Positions 1-12,390 of a stretch of 64,000 bases of DNA are shown piece by piece. Source of the stretch: Diorhabda sublineata (lineage: Eukaryota; Arthropoda; Insecta; Coleoptera; Chrysomelidae). Both the position numbers and the translations under genes were made by a program. The stretch lies in contig NC_079477.1 in the NCBI RefSeq assembly GCF_026230105.1, positions 9,615,001 through 9,679,000 on the forward strand, given 5' to 3'. The notes beneath the pieces were generated by a model that was given only the letters and a program-made list of their open reading frames with translations, was not told where the DNA came from and did not search any database. The number at the start of each line of letters is the position of its first letter. The stretch's first letter is position 1.

Positions 1-59
1 TCTCATAAAACTTGTTAAAAAGAATAATCATAAGCAATAAAAACTCCATTTGGTACCTA

Positions 60-370
60 TTTGCAAAAAAAATTTAAATATATGTTTCCTTATTTCATGA
101 AGTCTCTTCTACCAAATAGAAGTCAATTGGTTATACACGTTGGATCTCTTTCACTTTATCGTCAATGTACTCATACTCTTTTTTATTGTTATTGAGACAT
201 TATCAGAAAATATTGAGTTAATCCGAATCACTAATGTTCTAGGTACGTGCTTTCGCACAAAATCCAATTTAATAATCCGGTGATTGTAGAAAAGCGACGC
301 TCTAATAGCCCTAATTTGACGAGATATTCCACCAGCATGCTGTAAATCACGCGTTGACCCTAAAATCGAG
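60..370 (-). pseudogene. Tc1/mariner-type transposase remnant
   Basis: Read on the - strand this gives a decayed frame with IRAIRASLFYNHRIIKLDFV, then RKHV and NSIFSDNVSI. It resembles the segment of Tc3/Tc1 transposases where the HTH half leads into the first catalytic Asp (FSDE). A stop and substitutions show that it is dead. The match is by eye and modest. Confidence 0.4.
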
Positions 371-917
371 CACTACAGTATAATAAATCAATAATTGTGG
401 ATGTATAGTTTGAAAATTAGATTTCATTTAAAATTTAAAAAATAATCTAATACTCTGCATTGCTCTTACTTTTTTACAGACACTATATTTGACATTAAGT
501 ACAATTTATTGTTAATAAGGTACCTAGAAATTCAAGGCTTATTGATTTTTTTGAACAAATTGAAGCTTTCTGGAGTTTATCTGAGTTTTCAAGGATTGAT
601 TTTGAACAGGTGTCTCTATTTTTTATTTATTATTTGAAATAGTGCCAAAATTTCGGCGTCAACAGAGTTCATGTCCTAATAAAAAGATTCTGCATAAAAA
701 TACACTAATTTCTAAACGTCATAATCGATCTTCTCATATGTTGATCATTGACAAAACACAATGAATCAAACAAAAAGAATAATTTGAAACTGAATACGTT
801 TCAGTTGAAATAAAGAAATCAAGCATAAAAAGAAATGCAATTGAAATTGCAGAAAATGACAAAAAATATATCGGTTTTACTCGAGAGGGATTTTTCATTT
901 GCTTTTTTATGGTAATT
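371..917. other. No feature recognised
   Basis: AT-rich sequence with no supported gene, RNA or repeat structure. Confidence 0.5.
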
Positions 918-2262
918 ATACCGGGTGTTTCGGGACTTTATGTCAAAAATTTGGGAGTGAGTAGATGACGTGAAATAATGCTGTAACATGATACAAATTT
1001 TCTCATAAGACCCCACGTTTCTGAGTTATACGCCTTCAAAATTACAACTTATATTTAAGTATATTTTCTAAATTATAAATTCGAACATACATACGAATTT
1101 TTAATGGATGATAACGTATGATTAATAATCCGTAACTTGTATAGGGACATCCTGTCAATCTGAAACTAGCAAAAATGAATGTTTTAATCGATTTTTCAAC
1201 AAAACAATAAAAGTTACTCTTTGTTTAACTCGATAAAATTTATTAGGATTAGGAAATATGTAGATTTTTAAATCGTCGTACATGCCAAGGAAACCGTTCG
1301 CCATGAAGAGACATTCTGGATAAAATTATCTTAAATTGTAATTATTTATTGAAAATATTTACAGGAGGTATTAAAACACAATCAAACATTTCTAACTGAA
1401 CTACATTTTGTCGAACATCGTGCTATTTACATTAGGAAAAATTGAAATGTAGAAGAATTTAGTTGGTCAGCATACAACTTTTTGTGTTAATATGTGGACA
1501 GGAATAGTGGGTAATAATTTAATAGGTCTACATTTTTTTATAATAACATGAATGTTCAGCGATACTTAGAATTTCTCACCCATATTCTGTATTATTCTTT
1601 TAAACATTCGCAAAGACATGTGGTCATGCACGATGGAGTCCCTTCCCATTTTCTAAATAATGCGAGGATTGCTCTGGATAGTCCAATTACATGACCACCA
1701 AGTTCATTTTAATTAAATAAAATGGATTCATTTTATTGAGGATATCTTAAAAATTTGGTATATGCAACACTGCTAAGCACAAGAAACGAAATGATCGATA
1801 CATAAAAACAGTATGCAGTTTATTTATAATTGTATGATTGTGTTTTAATACCTCCTATAAGTATTTTCGATAAATAATTACAAAATATGTCTCTTTATGG
1901 TGGACGGTTTTCTTGGCATGTACAACGATCTAAAAATCTACATATCTCTTAAGCTATAAATTTTATCGTGTTAAAGAATGTAGAAAAATCGAATGTAAAA
2001 TTTATTGTTGTTATCTTTAGATTGTACAGGTTGTCCCTATAAAATTTACGGATTATTAACCATTGGACATGAGCCGCTCTGGCCTTCAGATAATAGTGTA
2101 CAATTATTTATTCCATCAAAGACACTATACATAGACATACGTAATCAAAAATTCATAATGTTTGAATGTATAATTTAGAAAATAAACTGAAATATAAGTT
2201 CAACTTCCAAGGTCTATATCAAATTTTTGACGTAAACCGAGAGATTCTTTGTTGGGTATATA
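918..2262 (+). mobile_element. DNA transposon remnant with long inverted arms
   Basis: The left arm (about 918-1388) and right arm (about 1838-2262) are inverted copies of each other. For example, GGAGGTATTAAAACACAATC near 1366 is mirrored by GATTGTGTTTTAATACCTCC at 1843-1862, and ACGTCAAAAATTT-type sequence lies near both outer ends. Between them sits a Tc1/mariner-type transposase fragment. The arms have diverged by small indels, so the copy is old. The element is about 1.3 kb, too short for an intact transposase. Confidence 0.7.
1420..1720 (+). pseudogene. Insect DDE transposase fragment inside the inverted arms
   Basis: One frame reads VGQHTTFCVNMWTGIVGNNL, then IGLHFF, NVQRYLEFL and VVMHDGVPSHFLNNARIAL. 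This matches the common insect transposase pattern NVWCGIIGNHLIGP...ERYLxFL...HDGAPAHF, including the second catalytic Asp in the HDG motif. The N-terminal HTH and the C-terminus are missing. Confidence 0.72.
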
Positions 2263-5200
2263 TAAGAATTTCTAATTCATACACGGTAAAACTGTCGAAA
2301 AGTTATCATTCGCTTCAGATTCACCTAGGAATGGTTCATAAATCCGTGTTCATGCATTTAGTGCTCTGTGGTCGGTATTAAATATTTTTGTTGACAACAA
2401 AAAAAAAAAAAGAAGTGGAAGAGAAAATACTTAATATGTAGTAAGTTCATCTGTTAATAGTCCTTTATTTAAATAAACTTAACCAATCATATACTGCAAA
2501 GTTTGATTTATTTGTGATGATTTTATAATGTCTTTTATGTTAGTTCTATACAATTCTACCGATGGAAGATGACTTACATTCCCTGTTCTCGACAGTGTCG
2601 TTCAATGACTTTAAATGTATTTTCACTTAGTAAGTTTTCCTAGGAAAATTTTCTGCATAACGAGTTATATCTGGTTTCTTGTATACTTGCCTACACTGAA
2701 TAATATGTTAGTTTATCCAACCTTTGAGTACATTTTAATAAAAAATATCAAATTTTAGGAATAACAAGGTTACAAAAATCTAATTACTGTTGACTTATCG
2801 TCATAACTATTAATAAATATCACTTTACCATAGCAAATTTACAGAAAATTGGATTTAAGTAAAACGTTACAAAGAAAAACAAAGCTTTGAATCCCAATTT
2901 CTTACCATGTATTCGTTTTATCGATGAGATCTCATTTCCGCGACAAAACATTTTTCACATAACGCATATTACCTAATGATTAATAATTCAATCATTACTA
3001 TTTTATTAGTTATATTCAATACTATTTGGTACAAACCGTGGAACTAGGTCCATGTTTGAGAGACAGATACAAAAATAAATACATGGGATGTATCAGCTTC
3101 AGATATATTCGTATAAAGTTTCATTACAGTCTCAATAGTTTCGATAAAATCGTAAAATATGTATTTTTTTCCTGAACGCCTTTTATCTTGAATAAGAATA
3201 AGAATAAATTTTTACCATGCAATGCCCAATTATTTCTCAGTTTTCCACCTATCCTAAATATAGGATCACCTTTTGTGGAAACGCTCTGTATAATTTCCAT
3301 TAGTCACACATATTTAGCTTCATTTCTTGCCATGGTACTAAATTTAATAAATACTATGGGACATTTTCCAAGAGCCGACCAACAATGCTGTTAATAAGTC
3401 TTTTCAGGAGTTAAGGCTTTTAATCGTTCTGGAATATATTTGTCTGATTTTAGTTTTCAAAAATGCGAGTAGATATTAAAAACGGTATTTATTCGACATT
3501 TAACAACTCTTAGTTGACTTTAGTTTGATTTTAAACGTATTGAAACGAATCCGAAAATTGGAACTTTTATAACTTCCTCAAAATTAACTGTTGTCGGTTA
3601 TCATACAGTAAAGTAAATGACTACCTGAATTTTGTATATTAGATTCCGTGCCAATGGCGTTCAATGATCTACTTTTCAACCATTTCCTGTTTATAATGAC
3701 AATATATCACCGTTGGATAGACAGTTCGTAAAATAATAATAAGAATGCGTACAATGCGAAACAATAGAATCAAGTAATAGATCAAATGTTAACTTTCCGC
3801 CTATAAAATGTATTCAATTTTCATAATGAGTGGATGGACATAAGCTTAAATCGTTTGTAAATTTTTGAATGTAAATATTTTTATACGTCAAATTGATTCT
3901 TGCCAACAAAATATTTTTCTCTAATCACTCACCAGCCATTTCAGCCAATTTCTATTTATCTCGGATATACTACACATAGGCGCTATTTTTAAAGGGATAC
4001 GAATAAAAATGAATACTTTTTCCACTCAACCTTTAAAGAGTACCACACACTTTTCGCTACTCAATCTTCGAACAGTACACATGAACTTTTTAATCAACAA
4101 CAAACTTTTGATGCATGCTTGAAATCATGAAATACTTTCCAAAAATTCGATGAAAATGCTTCAAAAAATTTAAACTACTCAGCTTCGTTAATGGCAACCA
4201 CGCCATAGATCAGTTTCATAAAACAGGAACCAGAATTTTTTCGACAAACATTTTTTTTCTTCATTGATGGTTTCAATTCCAGTATAATTCTTCCAGTATC
4301 AATTGCAGACGACAGTTATGCGAGGAACAATTAATATTTCATAAATACGCACGGCACTTATAGCAAATTAAGGAATGATAAATAATGTTTACTCCCCGTA
4401 TAAAATTCGGTGAACATCTAACAAACCGTCAGTCCGTGTGGACTCATCATCTCCACTGTTTACCAATGAAAACATCGAATTGTAAACATAAATGCATTTC
4501 TATTGGCCGAAGCTGTCGGAAGGCCAATGTACACAATTTCTTTGAAATATTCCTACTAGACAGTCTGCGATAAGCAGTGGCGTGGCTTGGTGAGATTCAT
4601 TCAATTCATAACTTTCTTTAAATAAATAGAAATAAGGCGTTCCTTAGACCATGGGAGATAAAAGAAAGAAAAAAGACAGAAAGCATAGTGTAGTGAGAAT
4701 AAAGACACGTATGAATTTAATAATAAAGATTTAGATATACAAGCCATCAAGTTATTTTAAATATATTCGAATGTTTAAAAAAAGAAAATATTCAGCAATC
4801 TGTTAATGCAATCATAATAAGAATTTCTGAATTAACTTTAGTAAATAAATTTTCCATTTATTAAGTAGTCACGAAAGGGGTTGCTGTGTTTTATCCACAG
4901 AATAAGAAACATTGCGTCAAGTTTTCTCAGCGTGTTTTAAACAGAAAAAACTGAATAAACGCATGGCAATAACCGAATCGTCAGGGTTAGTTCGATGGCC
5001 ACAAGATTATTTGTGTCAGATAAAAGACTACCTAAGTTCTAATAGAAGAAAGGAGTACAAAAAGGGCCCATTTCACGTCTGGTACCCTGTTTAAACCAAA
5101 CTCCCTTACAGGCAGGTACACTTTACTCGTCTATTTACGTTTTATCATTTAATATTCAGTTGTAGCAAGTTAACGAGGTATAATAATGATTCCAAGTTCC

Positions 5201-5597
5201 AAGTAGGACTACAATTAAGTGCATTTGTCTAAATATATTCTCGCATAATATATAAATATTTTTAAAAGTATCTATAAAAATAATAAATTTATAAAATGAG
5301 GTATCTACGTCTATGGTAGATAGATCAAACAAAATTGTCAGTAAGGGTTTTTATAATCTGTAATTGATATTGGAAGAACTATAACTGGTGCCAATAATAA
5401 ATATAAGTGAGATGAGAATAGTAATAGTGAACCGGATATCAAGAGGAAACGTCATAATTTGATACCTGAAAAAAATCATCATCAGAAATGTGTTTGAAGG
5501 ATTCAGCGCCAGAGAACAAAATATGATTGTTAGTGAGGTAGTTACATTATGTATTATTCTTTATTCACAAAAGATTCTGAAGCTAGTGTGCATAAAT
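2263..5597. other. Intergenic, no gene recognised
   Basis: AT-rich with scattered short ORFs that show no recognisable domain. A hAT-like end motif (CAGTGGCGTGG) sits at about 4576 with no partner found. Sequence near 4011-4580 is somewhat richer in G+C but gave no family match. Confidence 0.4.
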
Positions 5598-8070
5598 TAT
5601 ATCGTCGGCATATTGCAAGAAGTCATTAAGTGCGGTTGATATCATATCGAAACTCCCTATGTTCTTTTACCTTATAGTAAGAAGTCATGTATTTCTCTAA
5701 CTTATAATTTCGATGTTATACTCTATGTATAAAATCATTAAAGCATTACTCTGGTGTTAAGTTTTTATAGAAAATCATTATTATGCAAAAGTACTTTATC
5801 GAAAATTGTCCATATAGGTATTCTTGATTTTTAATATTGCCAAAACTCATTAAAGCAATAAATGACTTATAGTATCTATAACAATATACACTTCGAGCTA
5901 ATTAGTACTATTAAAACTGTATTAATGATTTATGGTAAAACTATATAATCAGATAAACTGAGAGCTACATAATACTACTAAAACTCGCTAGAGGGTGTTA
6001 ATTATTTCTGGTGAAATTACACAACAAAGAAATCATGTAGTGGTTTTTATTTTATTTTATTGCATGAATAGACACGTGCCAACTGCAGTGGTTAGTTTTC
6101 ATTCGAAGGATGAGGAACTACATCGGCGTCATATAAAATTGAGGTTATAATAATTATTATAAAAATGGATAAAAGTGAATTTTTAAGAGGTCGGGGTGCA
6201 CAAATACTAGATGCACTTAAACGTCAGGAGAATATGCATTTTATGCATATCAAATGGACCTGTGAACAAAGTATTTTCGGAAGTAGGAAGTTCAGGAAAC
6301 TTTGGAGGTAAGGATAAAAGGGGTGCTCATGCAGCCCATAATAAAACAAAACAAGCAGATGTTGATTTCGTTAAACGCCACATTGAGTCATTCCCGAAAA
6401 TGCAGTCTCATTATTGCAGGAAGACTTCTAGCAAGCAATATTTGGACAGCAACCTTTCTATATCCAAAATGTATTCTTTGTATGTAGAAACAAGTAAAAC
6501 ACCAGTCTCTATAAATGTTTATAGAAAAATATTTGCTACTGAGTATAATATTGACTTCCACAAACCTAAAAAAGCTTTGTGCTTACTCTGCCATAAATAT
6601 GATTCTTTCAAAAAGATCAATCCGCGTGATATTGCTACTCTTCAAGAAGAATACGATCATCACATTGATTCAAAAAATAAAAGTTATATTGTAGAAAATA
6701 AAGATTTCGAATAAGATTCGAGCAGATAATGATGCCACATTGAATTCGATAACTTTAGATTTACAACAGGTGTTACACATACCTACTCATAACTTGTCTC
6801 TGTTATATTATTTGCCCAAATTAAATCTATATAATGCATCAATATACGAAGCTCGTTCTCCAAATGATGTGTACTGCTATTTATGGACTGAGGTAAATGG
6901 TAAAAAAGTAAGCAATGAAGTGGGTACTGCACTTTATAAATGGATATTAGATGTATCGCAGACTGTAAGTGAAATATCAATTTTGTCGCACTCGTGTGGA
7001 GGCCAAAATCTAAATCAATATCTATATCTGGTTCAGAAAACACAGATTAATGTCATCGAACACAAGTTTCTCGAGTCAGGTCACTCTCATATGGAAGTCG
7101 ACAGTGTTCATAGAGCCATAGAGGCACAAATGAAAGACATACCCATCTTTTCTATGATAGATGTTTGCAATATTATCCGATTAGCAGATCAAATAGGACA
7201 GCTTAAGCCAAGAAAAGCAGTACTATTAAACAACCTTACACTCCAGTGGAGATAATGTTCTCGGATATCGTTGATTTAAAAGAATTGAACAAAAAATTAA
7301 TGAAGAACCGAAATATTTTAAATGATGGCAAGATTGTAAAAGTAAAATGTTTAAAATTTGAAAAACAAAAGCCAAATATTATACAATTCTATTTATCTAT
7401 TTCCAAGCAGAATGAACTGAAAACCTTAATTTTCGACGGAGAAAGGTCCAAGAAAAGCCTCAGAAGGCGCCGACTTCTCGAAGAAGTGAAGTTTCATTTT
7501 AATTTTCAGGATTATAAAATCAAACAAGCGTATAGTAATGGATTACCTATAACAAAATAAAAAAAAATATTTCTTGAAAATGTGTGAGGAAAAAATTATT
7601 CCGCAAGAACACTATGACTGGTTTAAAAAAGCAGGACGTGATTTTCTTCCTGATGAAGATGATCCTTGTTCGGCGGAAGAAACAGACTGATCTTTCAATA
7701 TTTATTTTGTTTCTTTTTGAACTTTTTCTTATGTTACTAATATTGGTAGATCTGCTTTTTTAATATAAAAATATTATTTTTTCTAATGTTTATTTATTTA
7801 TTATAATTTGTGTTTCTTGCGGAAGAAATCACTAAATCTTTATGTATAATGAATTTCACTAGAAGAATTCACTAACTATTGTTTTATTGTTTTTATATGC
7901 AAAAATATTGAATCAGAGTTGATTTTTTATTTTAGTTTATAAGTAAATATACTTGTTTTTATTGTGCCAGTTCAACATTGCTCTTGAAGTTTCAAAGTCT
8001 TGTAATATAACACTTATTTCTCGAAAGTGTCACTTATGGAGTTAATGACTTACAATAAGCCGACGATATA
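5598..8070 (+). mobile_element. DNA transposon of an unnamed family with TATATCGTCGGC termini
   Basis: A perfect 12-bp terminal inverted repeat, TATATCGTCGGC at 5598-5609 and its reverse complement at 8059-8070, continues inward with imperfect similarity (ATATTGCAAGAAGTCATTAA against TTATTGTAAGTCATTAA). It encloses a transposase-like pseudogene of about 1.5 kb. The flanks are TA-rich, so the target duplication cannot be fixed. The total is about 2.47 kb. The N-terminal half of the coding region appears deleted. Confidence 0.75.
6165..7690 (+). pseudogene. RNase-H-like transposase-family protein, broken by frameshifts
   Basis: Three main frames carry a continuous family resemblance. 6247-6714 has KDKRGAHAAHN, FPKMQSHYCRK and FHKPKKALCLLC. 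6713-7255 has LDLQQVLHIP, YYLPKLNLYNASIYE, YCYLW, SHSCGGQNLNQYL and EHKFLESGHSHMEVDSVH. 7240-7560 has EIMFSDIVDLKEL and KCLKFEKQKPNIIQFYL. A tail, KMCEEKIIPQEHYDWF, runs in yet another frame to TGA at 7690. I know this layout (Asp/His-rich GHSHMEVDSVH motif, CGGQN) from uncharacterised transposon-like proteins of insects and cnidarians, but no firm superfamily name comes to mind. Frameshifts lie near 6710, 7235 and 7560. The Cys-rich N-terminal part of the family is missing: the ATG at 6165 (MDKSEFLRGRG) runs straight into the middle region out of frame. It is a dead copy. Confidence 0.8.
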
Positions 8071-8129
8071 TAATAATAGAAGAGTGGATTTAACAATTAT
8101 ATTAATACTTCGAAAGCTAGAACAAAAAA

Positions 8130-8500
8130 AAAATTTAATTGGACGATACAACCAAACAGGTCATTCGTCGTGCAATACACGAACTAGGGATTACAAATTG
8201 TGAAGAAAATCCTTTTCTCTTTTCATTATGAAGAAAATCTCCCATACGTGGCTAGTTATGCAAAAGTACATTATACAGATGAAGCTTAGATGAATGAAAA
8301 CCATAACGTGAAAAAAATTTGACGGGAGATGAAGGTAAAAATTATACATCAAGCTATTGTAGGTGGTTTAACCACAGGCTTCAGAGGGGTTCAGGATTTT
8401 TTGACAGTGTCTTAAACGCATTCATCTCTAGAAAAACTGGAGATTATCATGACGAAATGGATGTATAACTTTATGAAAAATGGTTTCTGATATTCTCTTG
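8130..8500 (+). pseudogene. IS630/Tc1-type (DDE_3) transposase remnant
   Basis: A fragmentary frame gives VIRRAIHELG near 8165 and, further on, SRKTGDYHDEMD at about 8425-8462 followed by LYEKWF. GDYHDEMN is a hallmark of one insect Tc1-like transposase group, lying between the first and second catalytic Asp. Several stops and frameshifts are present. It lies just outside the 5598-8070 element and appears to be independent. Confidence 0.6.
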
Positions 8501-9180
8501 AAAATCGAATCAGAATTTGTTACTTTTATACTTATTTGTTAAGACTTAAAACAATATTGAAAATCGAATTACTAAATTTAGCAAGATGTCATAAAGATAG
8601 ATGTATGAAATATAATATATGAAATTGCGCTAGAATGAGACATTATTGTACTTCTATTGATATCCTGCGAGTTAAATCCAATAGAACTTAAAGGAATATA
8701 TGTAATCTTGATCATTTCATTTAAATTACCATCGAACCCGTAGTTGTGGTTATAAGCGAAGATACCACTGATGAAACTAAAGATGACATAGATTGTCATA
8801 TAAAATGAAACGACTGGTGAAAAATGTATATACATACATGTATAAAGTGATAAAAAACTGGAGTTACTTAAATTGATTATTGATATCTTTGGAAATATAT
8901 ATACAGTTAATATCAATATTTTGCAATCAAACTCCGTTTTACTCGTTGACTATTTAAAAACTTTTCAAAAGACGTTTTTCATAATATTGTCTTTTAAAAA
9001 GTATTATATATGAATAAATTTGTTACCGTACCCATTATAGTCACTATAATGTATTCTGAGTTTATCTAATCACATTATCACTTACTGTACACACACAATA
9101 TATGTTGGTGTAGGTCTATTCTATCGTATGATGTTTTTTCTCATTATATACTTTCTTATCAATTTTCTAGCAAACATTTA
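8501..9180. other. No feature recognised
   Basis: AT-rich. A 112-codon open frame on the - strand (8916-8578) has no recognisable domain and is probably chance. Confidence 0.4.
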
Positions 9181-9199
9181 AAACAGTTTCCAAAGAACT

Positions 9200-9840
9200 G
9201 AACTTATCGACCTACTTAACAGTTTACTATGCCATTATTGAGTCGTATCTCCGATGTGCCCTTCCCTTCTGGGGTAATGTGGTGCGACTCAGTTTGAGCG
9301 AATCTTCAAACTACAAAATAGAGCTGTTAGATATTTACTCGGACTAAACGGCAGGGCTCACTGCTGAGAATTCTTTAAAAAATTCTGACTTTTACTTCCT
9401 TATTCATCTTTGAATCCGTTTGCCTAATTCGTAAGCACGCTTCTCCAATTTCAGAAAGATAGTTGCACGGCTTTCCACTTAGGAACGCGGAGCACGTTCA
9501 GAATTAGTTAAGGGCTCAAATCGCACAATCACTTGCCAATTGAAATTAAATCGATATCATCATTTCCCGCATTCCGCAATAATTTGAGGGCATATTTACT
9601 GGAAAGTGCCTTCTATTCTGTAAACGACTCCGGGCATGCTACATACTGGTTTAATGTTTGCTATAGACTTATATATAAATTATATTATTACCTATTACTA
9701 TTACCTATAATTTTGTTATTCATTGTGTATATTGAAATTCTATTTTATTTGTATCTTTATTCAGTTATTTTTATGTTTGTTTTTTATTTTTTACAAGCTT
9801 TTGCCTACAAATTGTAAGAATTTTTTGACAATAAAGGATT
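9200..9840 (+). mobile_element. 3' end of a non-LTR retrotransposon (CR1/Jockey-like pol)
   Basis: The frame reads YYAIIESYLRCALPFWGNV, then (after a frameshift) RIFKLQNRAVRYLLGLNGRA, and later LPIEIKSISSFPAFRNNLRA followed by YLLESAFYSVNDS. This is the C-terminal part of a widespread insect LINE reverse transcriptase protein. After the stop the DNA ends with a short 3' UTR and GACAATAAAGGATTTCTCTC, a typical LINE tail. It is 5' truncated, as usual for target-primed insertion, and frameshifted. Confidence 0.82.
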
Positions 9841-11602
9841 TCTCTCTCTAAATATTTTACTACATGAAGAATTTCTGTAAAAAACTATGTATGTCACAAC
9901 AGTTATGAGAAATGAGAGAAATAGGAAAAAGACGAAATTCCACCTTAGTAAGCTTTTTTTGATAAAAAATACAAAATTGAAAAGAATTTCAAATGATTCC
10001 GAATTTTCAGATATTAGAACAAATACTGTGTTTTATCGTTAACAATTCTAAATGTACTTGTTTAATATCTTGATTTATCAAACTCTGCTTCACATTTTTA
10101 TTGTTATCCAGAGTTGATTGCAAGGAAGTGTGTCCGTTTCACATTTTATAATAAATTTCTCTACACTAGCGCTACAATTTTCTTATGAGACGAGAGGACA
10201 AAATAACTATATCATCAAAGTTTTATCCATCATATGGTAACGGTAGTGAAATGTCTTCACATTTCCAGTTAGTACCTTGAGTGCGATTGAAATATTGGCC
10301 TCATAAACCTCAAAAATCAAACGGAGACACCTAGTGATATGGAAGAAAATATTGCAACTTCTAACGCGGTCTGTTCCAGAGCTACGATCTGTAACTGGAG
10401 TACCTACGTAACTGAAAACGAATGTGTCGAAGGGTGAAATAATAAAAGAAATATTTAGCTTAAATTCACATGATCGATATATTTGTTACCCAAATATATA
10501 CAAACGAAAATGAAAATAAACCTTTGGGATTTTAAGTTGGTAATTAATCCACTTAAATAATACATTGTAGGTCAAAAATAATGGTATTATCGTGTATATT
10601 ACACAAAAATTTTGGTACTTGCTACTCATTTTACGGCAAGCGGATGGATATCCATGGTGTTTTCATTAATACTTTAAACATCTCAAATGCTTTTCGAATA
10701 AAAGGCTTAGTTTAGCCATCATAAAATAAGAACTATAATTTCCTCGTGAGATAGATAGATATTGTTTGCACAAATATATAATTTTAAGGCTTGATGTTAG
10801 CTTTTACATTTGACACTCAATGTATATGATATATTTGAGTTTAATTTTACTTAGATACATTTCACCATAAATAGTAATAATAGCATACAATGACTAATTG
10901 TGACAAATACTGTCAATTTTGTTGTCAATACAAATATACTTAAGTCATTATTGGATTTAAATTATGACGCTGCTTCCAGTTACCTACATGATATTAATTG
11001 ACACCGTTTACACATAACCAGCGAAAAGTAGCGCTCCGAAGCACGTTAGATGAAGAAAAGTGGTTCAGGTAATTGTTAATAGTTGTAATTTGTACAAAAA
11101 TGAACGGTGAAAATTAAAGACATACTTTTCATGTTAGTTAATTTAACCTAATGTTAATTAAAAGAATTGTAGTAAGCAAAATAGAAGAAAAAACATGAAA
11201 ACGTGTGTTTTTATCATAAGGACCATATGACTTTGTCAAAATGTAGTAATCTACTTACTTTAGCTACAATAATTAATTGAAATAAGCACTATAATATAGC
11301 ATATAATGGAGCTTTTTTATGTGTGACTGTCAAAAAGGCTGTTAGTTTTTGCTGTCCATACGAATATTTTCTAGTCCTTATCAAACTAAATTTAGATTCT
11401 AATATACTACATTTGCGTTTGCACAACCAACCTAACCCAACACCGATAATTTTTATTTAGAATTGATGTTTTCATATAGAATTATTCTGTTTCATAATAC
11501 AGAACAGAAATAAATTCTCTAACAATCTAAAAAGGAAAATTTAATTCATTCTACTGACGGATTTAAAGAAAAGAATGTTTATATAGGTTTGAATGAAAAG
11601 TA
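9841..11602. other. Upstream flank of the tail-anchored gene, nothing recognised
   Basis: AT-rich. It may hold the promoter or a non-coding first exon of the gene whose ATG is at 12290, but no TATA/initiator pair or exon could be fixed. Confidence 0.3.
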
Positions 11603-11603
11603 C

Positions 11604-11639
<36 letters not shown>

Positions 11640-11640
11640 G
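11603..11640. repeat. (AGTA)n microsatellite
   Basis: About nine perfect tetranucleotide units (CAGTAAGTAAGT...), ending in a variant GTAG unit. Confidence 0.95.
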
Positions 11641-12152
11641 GTACTTATGCATACTTAATTTATTTCTGTAAACTATTTCTCCTAAAAGTGTAATATTGTA
11701 AAAATAACTTCTGTGGCACTTCTCTCTAGATCCATCATCATCCTGTTTTATGAGTTTTAGATGAATTTCTCTCCATCATATCTTTCCTCTTAAAAATATA
11801 AATACATATAAATGTAAAGTATTAATCTTCTTCTTCCTCTTCTTCTTTGTAGTTGGCATTTTAAAAATATGGTAAATGAAAATTTCGTGAGAAAAAAGTG
11901 ATATTGAGCGCGGTTTTAGCAATATGAAAAATCGCATGTTTGCCTAGTTTTTTTTTATTCTAAATAATTACCTCTATTTCGCCAATAGCACCGCTAATGA
12001 CCGCACGTAACATGTATATTATTAGATCTTTAAGTGAAGTTGAATTGTTGGACAGTTTAAAATGAATTGATTCAGTTTTCAGTCAATACAAACTGAGCAC
12101 GAAGTAAAAATAATACCTTGCGTAAAAAGTAATAATACTTTGTTCTTTACAG

Positions 12153-12390
12153 ACATCCAATTCAAACTCCAAATTCTGGAATAACTAATAAAGATAATAT
12201 TATCAAGATATTCTTATCGTATCTGTTTACCGAAACTAATAGTGAACGCAAATTCATTTTTTTGTGGTTGTGTGAAACAATCGGGTGATATGGAAGTGGA
12301 ACAATTTTCCTTAAAGGAACCGGAATGGATATTGGATAGAAAAGATTCAGGACCTCTTTTTTGGAGAAGAGATTCATCACAAAGAGCCAG
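12153..12390 (+). CDS. First coding exon of the tail-anchored protein gene
   Basis: Begins after a polypyrimidine acceptor (TTGTTCTTTACAG, AG at 12151-12152) and ends at donor CAG|gtaagt. That leaves 137 bases of 5' UTR before the ATG at 12290, and an upstream non-coding exon is likely. A second reading frame is open from the acceptor to a TGA at 12285-12287; see findings. Confidence 0.7.

Noticed and set aside
3188..3420. Open frame with NLINTMGHFPRA, faintly like the start of a LINE RT domain
   Set aside because: No following RT motif, and the similarity is too short to call.
4576..4590. CAGTGGCGTGG, a hAT-like end
   Set aside because: No matching inverted end or 8-bp duplication found within several kb.
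11603..11640. Regular repeat spacing considered as a CRISPR-like array
   Set aside because: It is a plain tetranucleotide microsatellite without spacers, and the window is eukaryotic.
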